Assembly: GCA_016926795.1 (NCBI GenBank)
Contig: JAFGNW010000009.1
Coordinates: forward strand, 1 to 35,823
Reading direction: 5' to 3'
From: Candidatus Zixiibacteriota bacterium
Lineage (GTDB): Bacteria; Zixibacteria; MSB-5A5; GN15; FEB-12
DNA: 35,823 nucleotides
Positions 18,757 through 27,574 of the stretch are shown here, in pieces. A program made the position numbers and the translations under genes. The notes under the pieces are model-generated. The model saw only the letters and a program-made list of their open reading frames with translations, ran no database searches and was not told the DNA's origin. Each line of letters starts with the position of its first letter. Within the stretch, counting starts at the first letter, position 1.

Positions 18757-21150
18757 ATGTTTAAAAACTACATAAAAGTGGCGTTCAGGCATATTATCAG
18801 GCACAAGGCTTATTCTTTCATCAATATCACCGGTTTGTCGGTAGGTATGGCCTGCTGCCTTCTGATTTTTTTCTGGGTCTATAACGAAATCAGTTTTGAC
18901 CGGTTTCATCAAAAGGTCGACCGTATTTACCGTCTGACGGAGTTTACCCGGTCGGCTGACGGTTTTGTTCGAAATCGGGTGTCAACACCACCGCCGCTGT
19001 CTGAGGCGCTTGTACGGGAATTCCCGGACGTCGAGGAAGCTACCCGTTTTTACCGTATGGACGGCGTCGTTAAAGCCGGGGATGATATTTACCGGGAAAA
19101 AGATCTTTTCTTTGGCGAAGCGAATGTATTCCGCATTTTCAGTTTCAATCTCAAATATGGCGATCCGGACAAAGCTCTCGTCGAACCTTACTCGGTCGTC
19201 ATTTCACAGTCTCTGGCGGAGAAATATTTTGCGGGGAAGGCTCCGCTTGGAGAGGTCCTGACCTTGGAGAACCATTTCAATTTAACCGTCACGGGCGTAC
19301 TCGACGATATACCCGCCAACTCTCATCTGAAATTTGACTTCCTGGCTTCTTATGAAACGCTTTTATCGATGTATCCCGGATTGCGTAACCATTGGGAAGC
19401 CGGCGGCTGGACTTACGTCCTTTTAAGAGAAAATTATAACCCTCAGATATTTGAAAAAAAACTGTCAAGTCTGATTACCAAATACCGCGGTGAAGACCGG
19501 GCGCTGTCAGTTACCCTGGGATTACAACCTCTGAAAGATATTCACCTGTATTCGAATTACGGGGGCGAACTGGAGAGTAAAACCGACCTTTCGACACTTA
19601 TTGCTTTTTCCCTGATAGGCTTGTTTATCCTGGTCATGGCTTGCATTAATTTTATCAATCTTTCGACGGCTACGGCTTTGCTGCGAGCCAAAGAGGTCGG
19701 TTTGAGAAAAGTAGTCGGAGCCGGCAAGCTCAGCCTGGTAGGACAGTTTCTCGGGGAAGCGGTTGTAGTCTCCCTGATAGCTTTTATATTGTGTCTGGCC
19801 CTTACGGAATTATTACGGCCGGTAATGTCTTCCCTGCTTCAAAAACAAATCTCTTTTGCTCTGTTAGATAATTTATGGTTTTGGTTACTCGTTCCCGGTT
19901 GTTCAATCGTAATCGGTATAACAGCCGGGTTGTACCCGGCCTTTTACCTGTCGATGTTCGGACCCGTTAAAGTCCTGGGCGGTTTTTCAACCGGCTCACC
20001 GAGTACGGTACTGTTCAGAAAGATTTTAGTCACTTTTCAATATGCCGTATCGATAGCCCTCATTGTCTGTGCTCTCCTCGGATACAGCCAGTTGAATTAT
20101 CTGCTCAATAAGGACCTTGGTTTCGAGAAAGAAAACCTGCTGGTTATTCTGTTTGAGGATTATTCCTTGAAAAACGAATACAACCGGGTTAAAGCGTTAT
20201 TTGAACGGAATTCGTTTGTTAAAGGTATCAGCGGCAGTTCTCAGATACCGGGCGGTTTCAATACCAATGGTTTGTCTTTCAACACGGCTTCAATGGAAAA
20301 CGAGAAGAGAAGCTTGCCCGTCTTTTTTGTGGATTATGATTTCGCGCAGACTTTGGGGCTTGCTTTAATCGCCGGTCGGAACTTCACTTCAAATCGTGCC
20401 CTGGATACTGCCGGCGCTTTTATTATCAACGAATCCGCGGCGAAAGTGCTGGGCGATATTTCGGTCGGCGAACGGTTGCAATCGTTTTCCGGGTCGCCGG
20501 GACATTATGAGAAATGGAGCGAAGGTCCGGTTGTTGGCATTGTCAAAGACTATCATTTCCGTAATCTTTATTACAGATTACAGCCCCAGGTTTTGATTGC
20601 CGATGCTCGACGTTGTGACTATATGTTTCTCCGCCTCACGGGGAACGACCGGCAGGCTGTTCTGGCCTCTCTGGAATCACAATGGAAAAGTATTTTGCCG
20701 GACCAGCCTTTCACCTATTCTTTTCTTGAACATGAACTATATCAGATGTATCAATCGGAGAGAAATTTTGCGGCTATTTTGAAATATTTCTGCCTGCTGG
20801 CTGTATTTATAGCCTGTATCGGTCTTTACGGGTTAGCCATTGCGGTTACACAGCAACGTATCCGCGAGTTCGGGATTCGCCGTATTATGGGTGCGTCAAT
20901 ATCGAGCCTGGTTACGATGGTCTCCAGGGAATTTTTGATTCTGGTTCTGCTCGCCAACCTCATCGCCTGGCCGGCGGCCTATCTGCTTATGCGACGATGG
21001 TTGAACGGATATATATACCGCATCGATATTAGTCCGGATATTTTTGTCGTGGCCGCCCTGCTGACGCTTTTTATCGCGATGCTGACCGTCAGCCATCAAG
21101 CCCTGAGAGCCGCCCTGGCTAACCCGGTCGAGGCGTTGCGCCGTGAATAA
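18757..21150 (+). CDS. MacB/FtsX-type ABC permease, copy 7 of 7
   Basis: 797 residues from ATG 18757. GAGAG at 18743-18747 is well spaced for it, and the start MFKNYIKVAFRH then aligns with the other copies. An upstream in-frame ATG at 18748 would add three residues and overlap copy 6 by 8 bases. The motif after helix 1 is EISFDRFH. The first ATPase contact is EVGLRKVVGA; the second is modified to EFGIRRIMGAS, preceded by VTQQRI rather than AEQRT. The tail is NPVEALRRE. It is the last gene of the transporter run, with paired small hairpins immediately downstream. Confidence 0.91.
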   Translation: MFKNYIKVAFRHIIRHKAYSFINITGLSVGMACCLLIFFWVYNEISFDRFHQKVDRIYRLTEFTRSADGFVRNRVSTPPPLSEALVREFPDVEEATRFYRMDGVVKAGDDIYREKDLFFGEANVFRIFSFNLKYGDPDKALVEPYSVVISQSLAEKYFAGKAPLGEVLTLENHFNLTVTGVLDDIPANSHLKFDFLASYETLLSMYPGLRNHWEAGGWTYVLLRENYNPQIFEKKLSSLITKYRGEDRALSVTLGLQPLKDIHLYSNYGGELESKTDLSTLIAFSLIGLFILVMACINFINLSTATALLRAKEVGLRKVVGAGKLSLVGQFLGEAVVVSLIAFILCLALTELLRPVMSSLLQKQISFALLDNLWFWLLVPGCSIVIGITAGLYPAFYLSMFGPVKVLGGFSTGSPSTVLFRKILVTFQYAVSIALIVCALLGYSQLNYLLNKDLGFEKENLLVILFEDYSLKNEYNRVKALFERNSFVKGISGSSQIPGGFNTNGLSFNTASMENEKRSLPVFFVDYDFAQTLGLALIAGRNFTSNRALDTAGAFIINESAAKVLGDISVGERLQSFSGSPGHYEKWSEGPVVGIVKDYHFRNLYYRLQPQVLIADARRCDYMFLRLTGNDRQAVLASLESQWKSILPDQPFTYSFLEHELYQMYQSERNFAAILKYFCLLAVFIACIGLYGLAIAVTQQRIREFGIRRIMGASISSLVTMVSREFLILVLLANLIAWPAAYLLMRRWLNGYIYRIDISPDIFVVAALLTLFIAMLTVSHQALRAALANPVEALRRE

Positions 21151-21153
21151 AAA

Positions 21154-21183
21154 CGGGTATGCCCGGGTCATTGTTCCAATGAC
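21154..21183 (+). other. Two adjacent small hairpins after the last permease
   Basis: Directly after the stop codon, CGGG-TATG-CCCG (21154-21165) is followed by GTCATTG-TTC-CAATGAC (21167-21183), a perfect 7-bp stem. No T-run follows, so this is not a standard intrinsic terminator. It may mark or protect the 3' end of the long transcript. I see no convincing promoter for the next gene in the remaining 110 bases. Confidence 0.3.
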
Positions 21184-21294
21184 TTACGGTTATGGAGAAT
21201 TTTGAAATATCTTGTAAGAAATAGAAAGTGAAAGACACTTATAAATATCAAATTGTATATTTAAAAGTTTAAATGGGTATGGCAGAGGTTTTAT

Positions 21295-22260
21295 ATGAGA
21301 AGTGCAGTGAAGTTGTTGGTCGGTATAGCCTTAATGGTATTGATATTCACCTGGGCATATCCTGATAATAATAATGCCGATTCAAAAATGGTACTCGTGG
21401 ACGGGGGGACTTTCCGGATGGGGAATATATTCAGCGAGGGTGACGAAGATGAACTGCCGGTGCACGAGGTTATGCTCGATGCTTTTTATATAAGCAAATA
21501 CGAGGTTACGGTTGGCGAGTTTAGAGAATTCGTGAAAGCTACCGGGTACAAAACCACGGCCGAAACCGAGGGCGGAGCCAATATATTTGACGGCGTCAAG
21601 ATGGTTCACGATTCGAGTGCCTGCTGGCGTAATGTAAATTTCAAGCAGAGCGACAATCATCCGGTGATTTTTGTCTCCTGGTACGATGCGGTGGCATACT
21701 GCAACTGGCTCAGTACGAAGGAAGGTTTGATACCGTGCTATAGCGGTGTGGGCGACAGGGTAACCTGCAATTTCGAGGCCAAAGGTTACCGCCTGCCCAC
21801 CGAAGCGGAGTATGAATTTGCCGCCCGGTGTCGGGGTAAAGAATATAAATACGCCTGGGGTAACGGCGAGCCTTATATAAACGATATCAAAGCCGCTAAT
21901 ATCCGCGATGAAGCCGCCCTGCGGGAATGGGGTCCGGAGGTCGTCAAGACTTACTGGTATGATTACGATGACGAATATGTCTTTACTTCGCCTGTTGGAA
22001 TGTATGCCCCTAATGAACAGGGTGTGTTCGATATGAGCGGTAACGTCTATGAATGGTGCTGGGACTGGTACAACGAAAACTATTACCGTGACAGCCCTTC
22101 AAAGAATCCCCGCGGCCCGGAAAGCGGTGAGTTACGCTGCTGCCGCGATGTCGGCTATGGTTGTCTGCCCGAAAAAGACCGCTCCGCCAATCGTGGTAAG
22201 GGCAAACCGGGCGACCGCTTCGATAACGTCGGTTTCCGCCTCGTTCGCTCGGCCAGATAA
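21295..22260 (+). CDS. Exported SUMF1/FGE-sulfatase-fold protein
   Basis: 321 residues with an N-terminal hydrophobic segment (about 6-22) that should export or anchor the protein. The SUMF1 fold (formylglycine-generating-enzyme family) is clear: MVLVDGGTFRMGN near residue 32, YISKYEVTVGEFREFV, HPVIFVSWYDAVAYCNWLS, YRLPTEAEYEFAAR, GVFDMSGNVYEWCWDWY, and the closing NVGFRLVRSA. The usual RGGSW segment is replaced by a cysteine cluster, LRCCRDVGYGC. The C-x4-C copper-site pair of true formylglycine-generating enzymes is not evident, so sulfatase activation should not be assumed. Many SUMF1 proteins act otherwise or as binding domains. Ribosome site AGAGG at 21284-21288. It follows the transporter run by 144 bases; whether it is co-transcribed is open. 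Confidence 0.85.
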   Translation: MRSAVKLLVGIALMVLIFTWAYPDNNNADSKMVLVDGGTFRMGNIFSEGDEDELPVHEVMLDAFYISKYEVTVGEFREFVKATGYKTTAETEGGANIFDGVKMVHDSSACWRNVNFKQSDNHPVIFVSWYDAVAYCNWLSTKEGLIPCYSGVGDRVTCNFEAKGYRLPTEAEYEFAARCRGKEYKYAWGNGEPYINDIKAANIRDEAALREWGPEVVKTYWYDYDDEYVFTSPVGMYAPNEQGVFDMSGNVYEWCWDWYNENYYRDSPSKNPRGPESGELRCCRDVGYGCLPEKDRSANRGKGKPGDRFDNVGFRLVRSAR

Positions 22261-22304
22261 GTATTACCGGCTATTTAAAATATTATGAGACTGTAACAGG
22301 CAGG

Positions 22305-24569
22305 TCAAGACCGCGGGATTTCGAGCTGTTCTCTCAATTTATCCAGTATTCTTTTACCCCGAGCGCGCATTTCTCTTTTAATTTCGATCAGATTCGAGGC
22401 TGTCGGACGGGCATATAATTGCACGTGAAAACGCAGAGAGTTACTTGTTCCCGAAGGTCTGATCGTCACATGTTGCCGTAGCGATTCATCGAGGTATAAT
22501 CTAATCCCTTCATCGGGAAACTGAAAATCTTTTTCCAGAGGGTACAGCCGGTCATATTTCCCGGTGCGATAAACATCCGAAGCAGTAAATTTAAAACTGG
22601 CCAATTCCAGCCGACCCCGGTCAGCCTGTGACGCCAGTTCAAGGGCTTTTTTTAAAATTTTCTTTTTCAATCGGTCTCCCTCAATACCTGGGTACTCACC
22701 ATCCAGAGGGTCGGGTTCGTAGAAAGTCATGAACAGACCGATATCCGGGTCGAGATAAATATATTTATCCAGAAGCTCGATCAAAGTCATTTTCCGCGCT
22801 TTGGCCCAGGCGGCGATTTCGGCCAGTAGCAGACCGGCCAGCGTACCGTCCTTGTCACGGACGTGCCCGCCGCAGCCCAACGAGCGTTCGTCAGGGGGCG
22901 GGCCGCCCAGGATGGAAAAGCCGTTGCTCTGTTCCATGATCCCGATATTTATCGACCTTTGACCGTTGTCCATTCCGAGGCATTCACAGACGTACGGGTG
23001 ACAAAGGTCGCGGTAACGGTTATCGCGACCGCCTTTTAGATTTTTCAGTTCGCCAACTTTGTTCTCCCAGATATCTCTTGCCGCGGCCGCCATCGAGGCG
23101 AACCCCACCCAGGACTTCACTACTCCCACACCGTATTTCCGGGCCAGGAAAGTCAGGCTGTCGGTGGTCGTGTGAGACAGGGTAATGAATTTCTTCTCAG
23201 CCTCGGGCAGATGTCCGTATTTTTCCAGCTCCCGATGTATCCGGTACCAGATAATCAGCGTCCACATATCATCGGCGGGCAAAAGGTAGTAATCCCGATG
23301 GTCATAAATACGTTTTTGATTTTCGGGTATCCGGACGGTCAGGGCGCAGCGGTCGGCGTCGGGGTCGGTCCCGATAAGAATATCAGTATCGTCGTACCCG
23401 TCGGGGTAATCTTCCCGTAAGGCTCGAAGGGCGATTTCCGCGGCGCGGGGGTCACCCGGGTCGGGTTGCTGTTCACGGCCGGGGTCGCTGGTGAAGGCCG
23501 GGAAAAGACCGTTCAGTTGATTCAGACCCAAACGGCTGCGGTGACCGTTGACGGATTTAACTTTGGTAAAACCGACCTCGCGCAAAATTCTGGGAAACAG
23601 CCTGTACCCGGCCCCATGGTAGGGACAATAGGCGATACTCAGACCAGGTTCTCCTGCGGCCGGATTCTTCGAGACCAGAAACGATTTAATCTGCTCAAGG
23701 TATTTTTCGTGGAAGTTGATGATAAAATTTTCCCGTCCGGCATAGTCGAATCCTTCAATCGGTCGGTCGCCGCCAAGGAAACAAAGTCGGTCGGAGCCGG
23801 CGGCGTCGAACGAGACTGGCTCGGGAATATCTTTCATTTTTACGCGGCTTATATATTGTTCGTACATTTCCTCGCGCTCCCGGGGGTCGAACTGGGAACC
23901 GTTGGCTCCGGACAGCTTATAACCGTTGTAACGATAATCGTTGTGGCTGGCGGAAATTAAGATACCTATATCAGCCCGGATAGTTTCATGAGGAACGGCG
24001 AAAGTCAATTCCGGGTATGGGCAGGGTGCGTCAAAGAAGTAAACGGTATAATCAAAGGCTAATAAAAGTTCCGCAACCCGCCGGGCGAAATCAACGCCGC
24101 GCACCCGGCTGTCGTAACCGACCACGACTTTTGAAAAACCTTTTTTGAGACCGTACGCCGCCGCTCCGGCCGTGGTTTTAAGCAGGACGATGTCGTTTAA
24201 GGTGTTGGGACCTTTTAAAATAGCAGCGTCAAGACCGTCTTTTTGAAGTTTGATTATCGAATCCCGGTCGAAAGCCATTAAGCCTCGAATACCGGCGGTA
24301 CCGAACCGAAGTTCCCGGCGGAAGGCGTTAACCAGTTCCGCCCAGCGTTCTTTTTCAATATATCTGATAATGGTTTTTCTCAGGTTGGGAGAGAGAGTAT
24401 CGAGTTTTTCTTCCCTGAGCCAGGTTTCGAGATTGGCCAGAGTCTCCGCCAGAGCAGGCTGCATCCGGACGGTATCGATTTGCCCGTTTTCCCCGACCCG
24501 TTTAAAATATTCGGAAAGACCTTTCCGGGCCGATTTGACGGCTTCGTTCGTTCTCATTGAAAGGGGCAT
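22305..24569 (-). CDS. Phosphoglucomutase/phosphomannomutase-family enzyme, long form
   Basis: 754 residues of the alpha-D-phosphohexomutase family, which moves phosphate between C1 and C6 of hexoses. Visible in order: FGTAGIRGLM, the phosphoserine loop ISASHNDYRYNGYKL (Ser208), the metal loop GTDPDADR, a sugar-contact region reading MEQSNGFSI where EExxG-type motifs are usual, and the phosphate loop RPSGTSNSLRFHV. It is longer than the typical 450-600 residues because of an approximately 85-residue N-terminal helical extension and insertions after the metal loop and around the sugar loop. AAGGA lies five bases before the ATG. It converges with the SUMF1-fold gene and diverges from the hybrid kinase. 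Sugar specificity cannot be read from sequence. Confidence 0.9.
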   Translation of the reverse strand: MPLSMRTNEAVKSARKGLSEYFKRVGENGQIDTVRMQPALAETLANLETWLREEKLDTLSPNLRKTIIRYIEKERWAELVNAFRRELRFGTAGIRGLMAFDRDSIIKLQKDGLDAAILKGPNTLNDIVLLKTTAGAAAYGLKKGFSKVVVGYDSRVRGVDFARRVAELLLAFDYTVYFFDAPCPYPELTFAVPHETIRADIGILISASHNDYRYNGYKLSGANGSQFDPREREEMYEQYISRVKMKDIPEPVSFDAAGSDRLCFLGGDRPIEGFDYAGRENFIINFHEKYLEQIKSFLVSKNPAAGEPGLSIAYCPYHGAGYRLFPRILREVGFTKVKSVNGHRSRLGLNQLNGLFPAFTSDPGREQQPDPGDPRAAEIALRALREDYPDGYDDTDILIGTDPDADRCALTVRIPENQKRIYDHRDYYLLPADDMWTLIIWYRIHRELEKYGHLPEAEKKFITLSHTTTDSLTFLARKYGVGVVKSWVGFASMAAAARDIWENKVGELKNLKGGRDNRYRDLCHPYVCECLGMDNGQRSINIGIMEQSNGFSILGGPPPDERSLGCGGHVRDKDGTLAGLLLAEIAAWAKARKMTLIELLDKYIYLDPDIGLFMTFYEPDPLDGEYPGIEGDRLKKKILKKALELASQADRGRLELASFKFTASDVYRTGKYDRLYPLEKDFQFPDEGIRLYLDESLRQHVTIRPSGTSNSLRFHVQLYARPTASNLIEIKREMRARGKRILDKLREQLEIPRS

Positions 24570-24900
24570 TTATATCCTTTTCATATAGTCAGCAAAAAGG
24601 TAACAGTAATGACGCCGCTGTCAATCGGAAATTGACCCGTCGGCTGTTTTCTAAAGGATGCCTTCCGTAAATCCGATATAAAAGGATATAGTATTTTTAT
24701 CGCGCCGGCATCATGAAAGTACGGGGGAGCCAGGATTTCCTCATACTGTTAACACCTTGGCTTTTATTTTTAAAATAACGATATCTTGACGCCGTGATAT
24801 GTAATTTATGGATATTATCATCAATAATAAGCATCGGGACAACTAATTAGAGCGTCAATTATATTTTTATAAATTGGTAGCATAAGTAAAAGGAAATTTG
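24570..24900. promoter_or_regulatory. Divergent intergenic region with an inverted repeat
   Basis: This 331-base gap separates the phosphohexomutase (leftward) and hybrid kinase (rightward). It contains GTCAAT-CGGAA-ATTGAC (24620-24636), flanked by a possible outer pair GCCG (24614-24617) and CGGC (24641-24644). It lies about 50 bases upstream of the mutase start and may be an operator. TTGACG at 24786 has no well-spaced -10 partner. No RNA gene or further open frame was recognised. AAGGA at 24890-24894 is the kinase ribosome site. Confidence 0.35.
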
Positions 24901-27363
24901 ATGGAAGAATATGTCTGGATTTCGAAACTGGCATATCATCCGGTATTCGTAAGCCATGCTCATCCCGTGTTACAGCGTCTGGCGAAGCAATACCATGTAA
25001 ATATAACCATCGCCGGTCCCCGCGATACCGACCTTGAGACCTACCTTCGGGCAATCCGTGAAGCGGTTGACCGCCGGGTTGCGGGAATCATGATAATCGG
25101 CTGGGGGGATGAAAAGGCTGTCGCCGCCGTGGACACGGCGCTCGAAGCGGGTATTCCGATGGTAACCCTCGACAGCGATATTCCACACAGCCGGAGGCTG
25201 GCTCACATCGGCACCGATTGGTTCCGGATGGGTTGGGCCATGGCGGACAGGCTGGCCGCGCTGGTCGAAGAAAAGGGGCGGGTTTTGATTATGGGGATGG
25301 TCGACCTGGCCAATATGCAGGCCGGTTTCAGGGGGTTTCAGGAACGTATGGCCGCCTATCCCTCGATTATAGTGTCAGGACCGGTCGATGACCTGGATGT
25401 TGGCTTTGAGCGAGCGCGAGAGGTAACTTGTGAATATCTGAAAAAATACCCGGATTTAAAGGGGATTGCCGGATTTGACGGCAACAGCGGTCCGGGTGCG
25501 GCCATGGCCCTGGAAAGTACGGGGCAGGTCGGTGCTGTCAAACTGGTTTGTGTCGATGCCGACCGGGAGCATCTTGATTATATCCGCTCCGGCGTTATCG
25601 ATATCGCCTTCGGTCAGCGACGCGAGGCCTTTACCTATCTGGCCTTTCAGATGCTCTACAGCTACAATCACGGTTCTCCGTCCAGCGGCTATCACCCCGG
25701 TTTGATTAATATTCCGGGCAATATCGATACCGGCCATATTGTCGTGACCGGGGAAAACCTGGAGACTTTCGAATCGGAATTGAGCCTCGACGAGGCTTTC
25801 GAGCAACACGAACTCACGAAAAAATTCGCCCTGATTTCCAGCATGGTTGAAAACTGCGCCGAAATGGCTTTAGCTGCCGACCTTAACGGCCGCGTGGTTT
25901 ATGCCAATCCCGCCGCGGTCAATTTCTTCGGTTTTACTCAGGGCCAGATGATGCAGGCGACGGTAGATAAACTTTTCGAAATAGACTCTGACCGATACGA
26001 ACAGATCCTTAAGGATATCAGTGAAGGCGGTTCCTGCTGGCTGGAAACGGAGGCTTACAGTAAAATAGGAGTAGCGCGGCCGTTTCATGTAACGGTATCG
26101 TCGATGGTCAGTAATTCCGTCCTGAGGGGACTGGTTGTTATAGCTACGGATATCACGGAGCGCAAACAACTGGAAGAACAGCGCCAGAAACTGCAGGAAA
26201 AGCTGAAGCGGGCCGAAAAAATGGAGTCGCTGGGTATTCTGGCCGGCGGGGTGGCCCATGATTTAAACAATATGCTGGGACCCCTGGTCGGGTATTCCGA
26301 TTTAATCCTGGAACAGGTCGACAGCGAATGCTCCCTGGCCCGGATGATGACGCGAATCAGGAAATCCGCCCGCAGCGCCGCCGATGTCATTCAGGATTTG
26401 CTCACCCTGGCCCGCCGGGGCCGCTATGCCATGTTGCCGACCGATTTAAACGAGGTCGTACGGGCGTACTTCGATTCCCCCGGATTCCTGAAAATCAAGC
26501 AGGAAAATCCCAAAGTCGGATTAACCCTGAAGCTCGATGAATCCGTTAAATCGATTTGCGGGTCTTTCACCCACCTTCAGAAAGTAATAATGAACCTGGT
26601 CATAAATGCCTTTGACGCCATGCCCGAAGGCGGGGAACTGGTTATTGAAACCACACAGGAGTACGTTGAGGAACTGATAAGCGGTCAGTACAAGCTGCAG
26701 CCGGGCAATTATGTTATCTTAAAAGTTAGCGATACCGGTTCCGGTATCGAACCGAAAGAACTGGATAAAATATTCGAACCGTACTATTCCAAAAAGAAGA
26801 TGGGCACCAGCGGCAGCGGTCTGGGGCTTTCGGTGGTCTACGGCATTGTCAAGGACCATAAGGGATTTTACGATGTTTTCTCCGAAGTAGGCAAGGGGAC
26901 CGAGTTCATTTTATATTTCCCCATTACCCACGATATCATAAAGAAAACCCTGGAGGAAAAATCCGCTCTTGAAGACCGCCTGGGCGGAACGGAGACGGTT
27001 CTGGTCGTGGACGACATCGAGGAACAACGGGAGATGGCGTCCGAGATGCTCGTCAGTATGGGGTATAAAGTCGAAACGGCCAAAAACGGCCGCGAAGCTG
27101 TTCAGTACCTGAAATTTCATTCGGCTGACCTGGTCCTGCTGGATATGATTATGGAAAAGGATTTCGACGGTCTCGATACTTATCGCGAAATCATTAAAAT
27201 CCATCCGGGACAAAAAGTAGTCGTGGTCAGCGGTTTTTCACAAACCGACCGGGTGCAGGCTATCCTCGACCTCGGGGTCGGCCAATATGTAAAAAAACCG
27301 TATTCTCTGGCGGAACTGGCCGAAGCCCTGCGCCGGGAGTTAAGCCATGATACCGTCGGGTAA
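24901..27363 (+). CDS. Soluble hybrid histidine kinase: periplasmic-binding-protein-like sensor, PAS, kinase, receiver
   Basis: 820 residues from ATG 24901, chosen because AAGGA is six bases upstream; an in-frame TTG at 24898 also exists. Residues about 5-300 resemble sugar-binding type I proteins (RbsB/Peripla_BP_4): a YVWISKL-type first strand, AGIMIIGW, GIPMVTLDSDIP, GIAGFDGN, VKLVCVDAD. There is no signal peptide and no membrane helix, so the sensor domain should lie in the cytosol. A PAS domain follows (about 311-425), then HisKA with His453 in GGVAHDLNN, HATPase (NLVINAFDAM, SDTGSGI, GSGLGLSVVYG), and a C-terminal receiver with Asp748 (VLLDM). It probably senses an intracellular ligand, perhaps a sugar, and relays phosphate. 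No dedicated response regulator adjoins it. Confidence 0.92.
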   Translation: MEEYVWISKLAYHPVFVSHAHPVLQRLAKQYHVNITIAGPRDTDLETYLRAIREAVDRRVAGIMIIGWGDEKAVAAVDTALEAGIPMVTLDSDIPHSRRLAHIGTDWFRMGWAMADRLAALVEEKGRVLIMGMVDLANMQAGFRGFQERMAAYPSIIVSGPVDDLDVGFERAREVTCEYLKKYPDLKGIAGFDGNSGPGAAMALESTGQVGAVKLVCVDADREHLDYIRSGVIDIAFGQRREAFTYLAFQMLYSYNHGSPSSGYHPGLINIPGNIDTGHIVVTGENLETFESELSLDEAFEQHELTKKFALISSMVENCAEMALAADLNGRVVYANPAAVNFFGFTQGQMMQATVDKLFEIDSDRYEQILKDISEGGSCWLETEAYSKIGVARPFHVTVSSMVSNSVLRGLVVIATDITERKQLEEQRQKLQEKLKRAEKMESLGILAGGVAHDLNNMLGPLVGYSDLILEQVDSECSLARMMTRIRKSARSAADVIQDLLTLARRGRYAMLPTDLNEVVRAYFDSPGFLKIKQENPKVGLTLKLDESVKSICGSFTHLQKVIMNLVINAFDAMPEGGELVIETTQEYVEELISGQYKLQPGNYVILKVSDTGSGIEPKELDKIFEPYYSKKKMGTSGSGLGLSVVYGIVKDHKGFYDVFSEVGKGTEFILYFPITHDIIKKTLEEKSALEDRLGGTETVLVVDDIEEQREMASEMLVSMGYKVETAKNGREAVQYLKFHSADLVLLDMIMEKDFDGLDTYREIIKIHPGQKVVVVSGFSQTDRVQAILDLGVGQYVKKPYSLAELAEALRRELSHDTVG

Positions 27364-27410
27364 AACAAGATAGAAAGATATATAATTAGCCTAATGAAGC
27401 CTTAAATAAA

Positions 27411-27460
27411 GTCACTATTGTCACGGATTTCTATTTATTTTTTTTGTCACGACCTGTCAC
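27411..27460. repeat. Four GTCAC boxes upstream of the PAS-LuxR gene
   Basis: GTCAC occurs at 27411-27415, 27420-27424, 27446-27450 and 27456-27460, giving two pairs with start-to-start spacing of 9 and 10 bases. Helical-turn spacing is compatible with a protein-binding array. It lies about 115 bases before the regulator start. Chance is not excluded for a five-base motif. Confidence 0.3.
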
Positions 27461-27574
27461 TGTTCGATATTTCAACCTGTTTAGATTATGAACAATCCGG
27501 TCGATATCTTTAATATCAGCTACTGTAAAATTTGACAAATAAAAGAAAGTCATGGGGTTTTCTCAAAAGCTGGT

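Noticed and set aside
24786-24818. TTGACG ... TATTAT promoter for the hybrid kinase
   Set aside because: The spacer is 21 bases, too long for a standard sigma-70 promoter.
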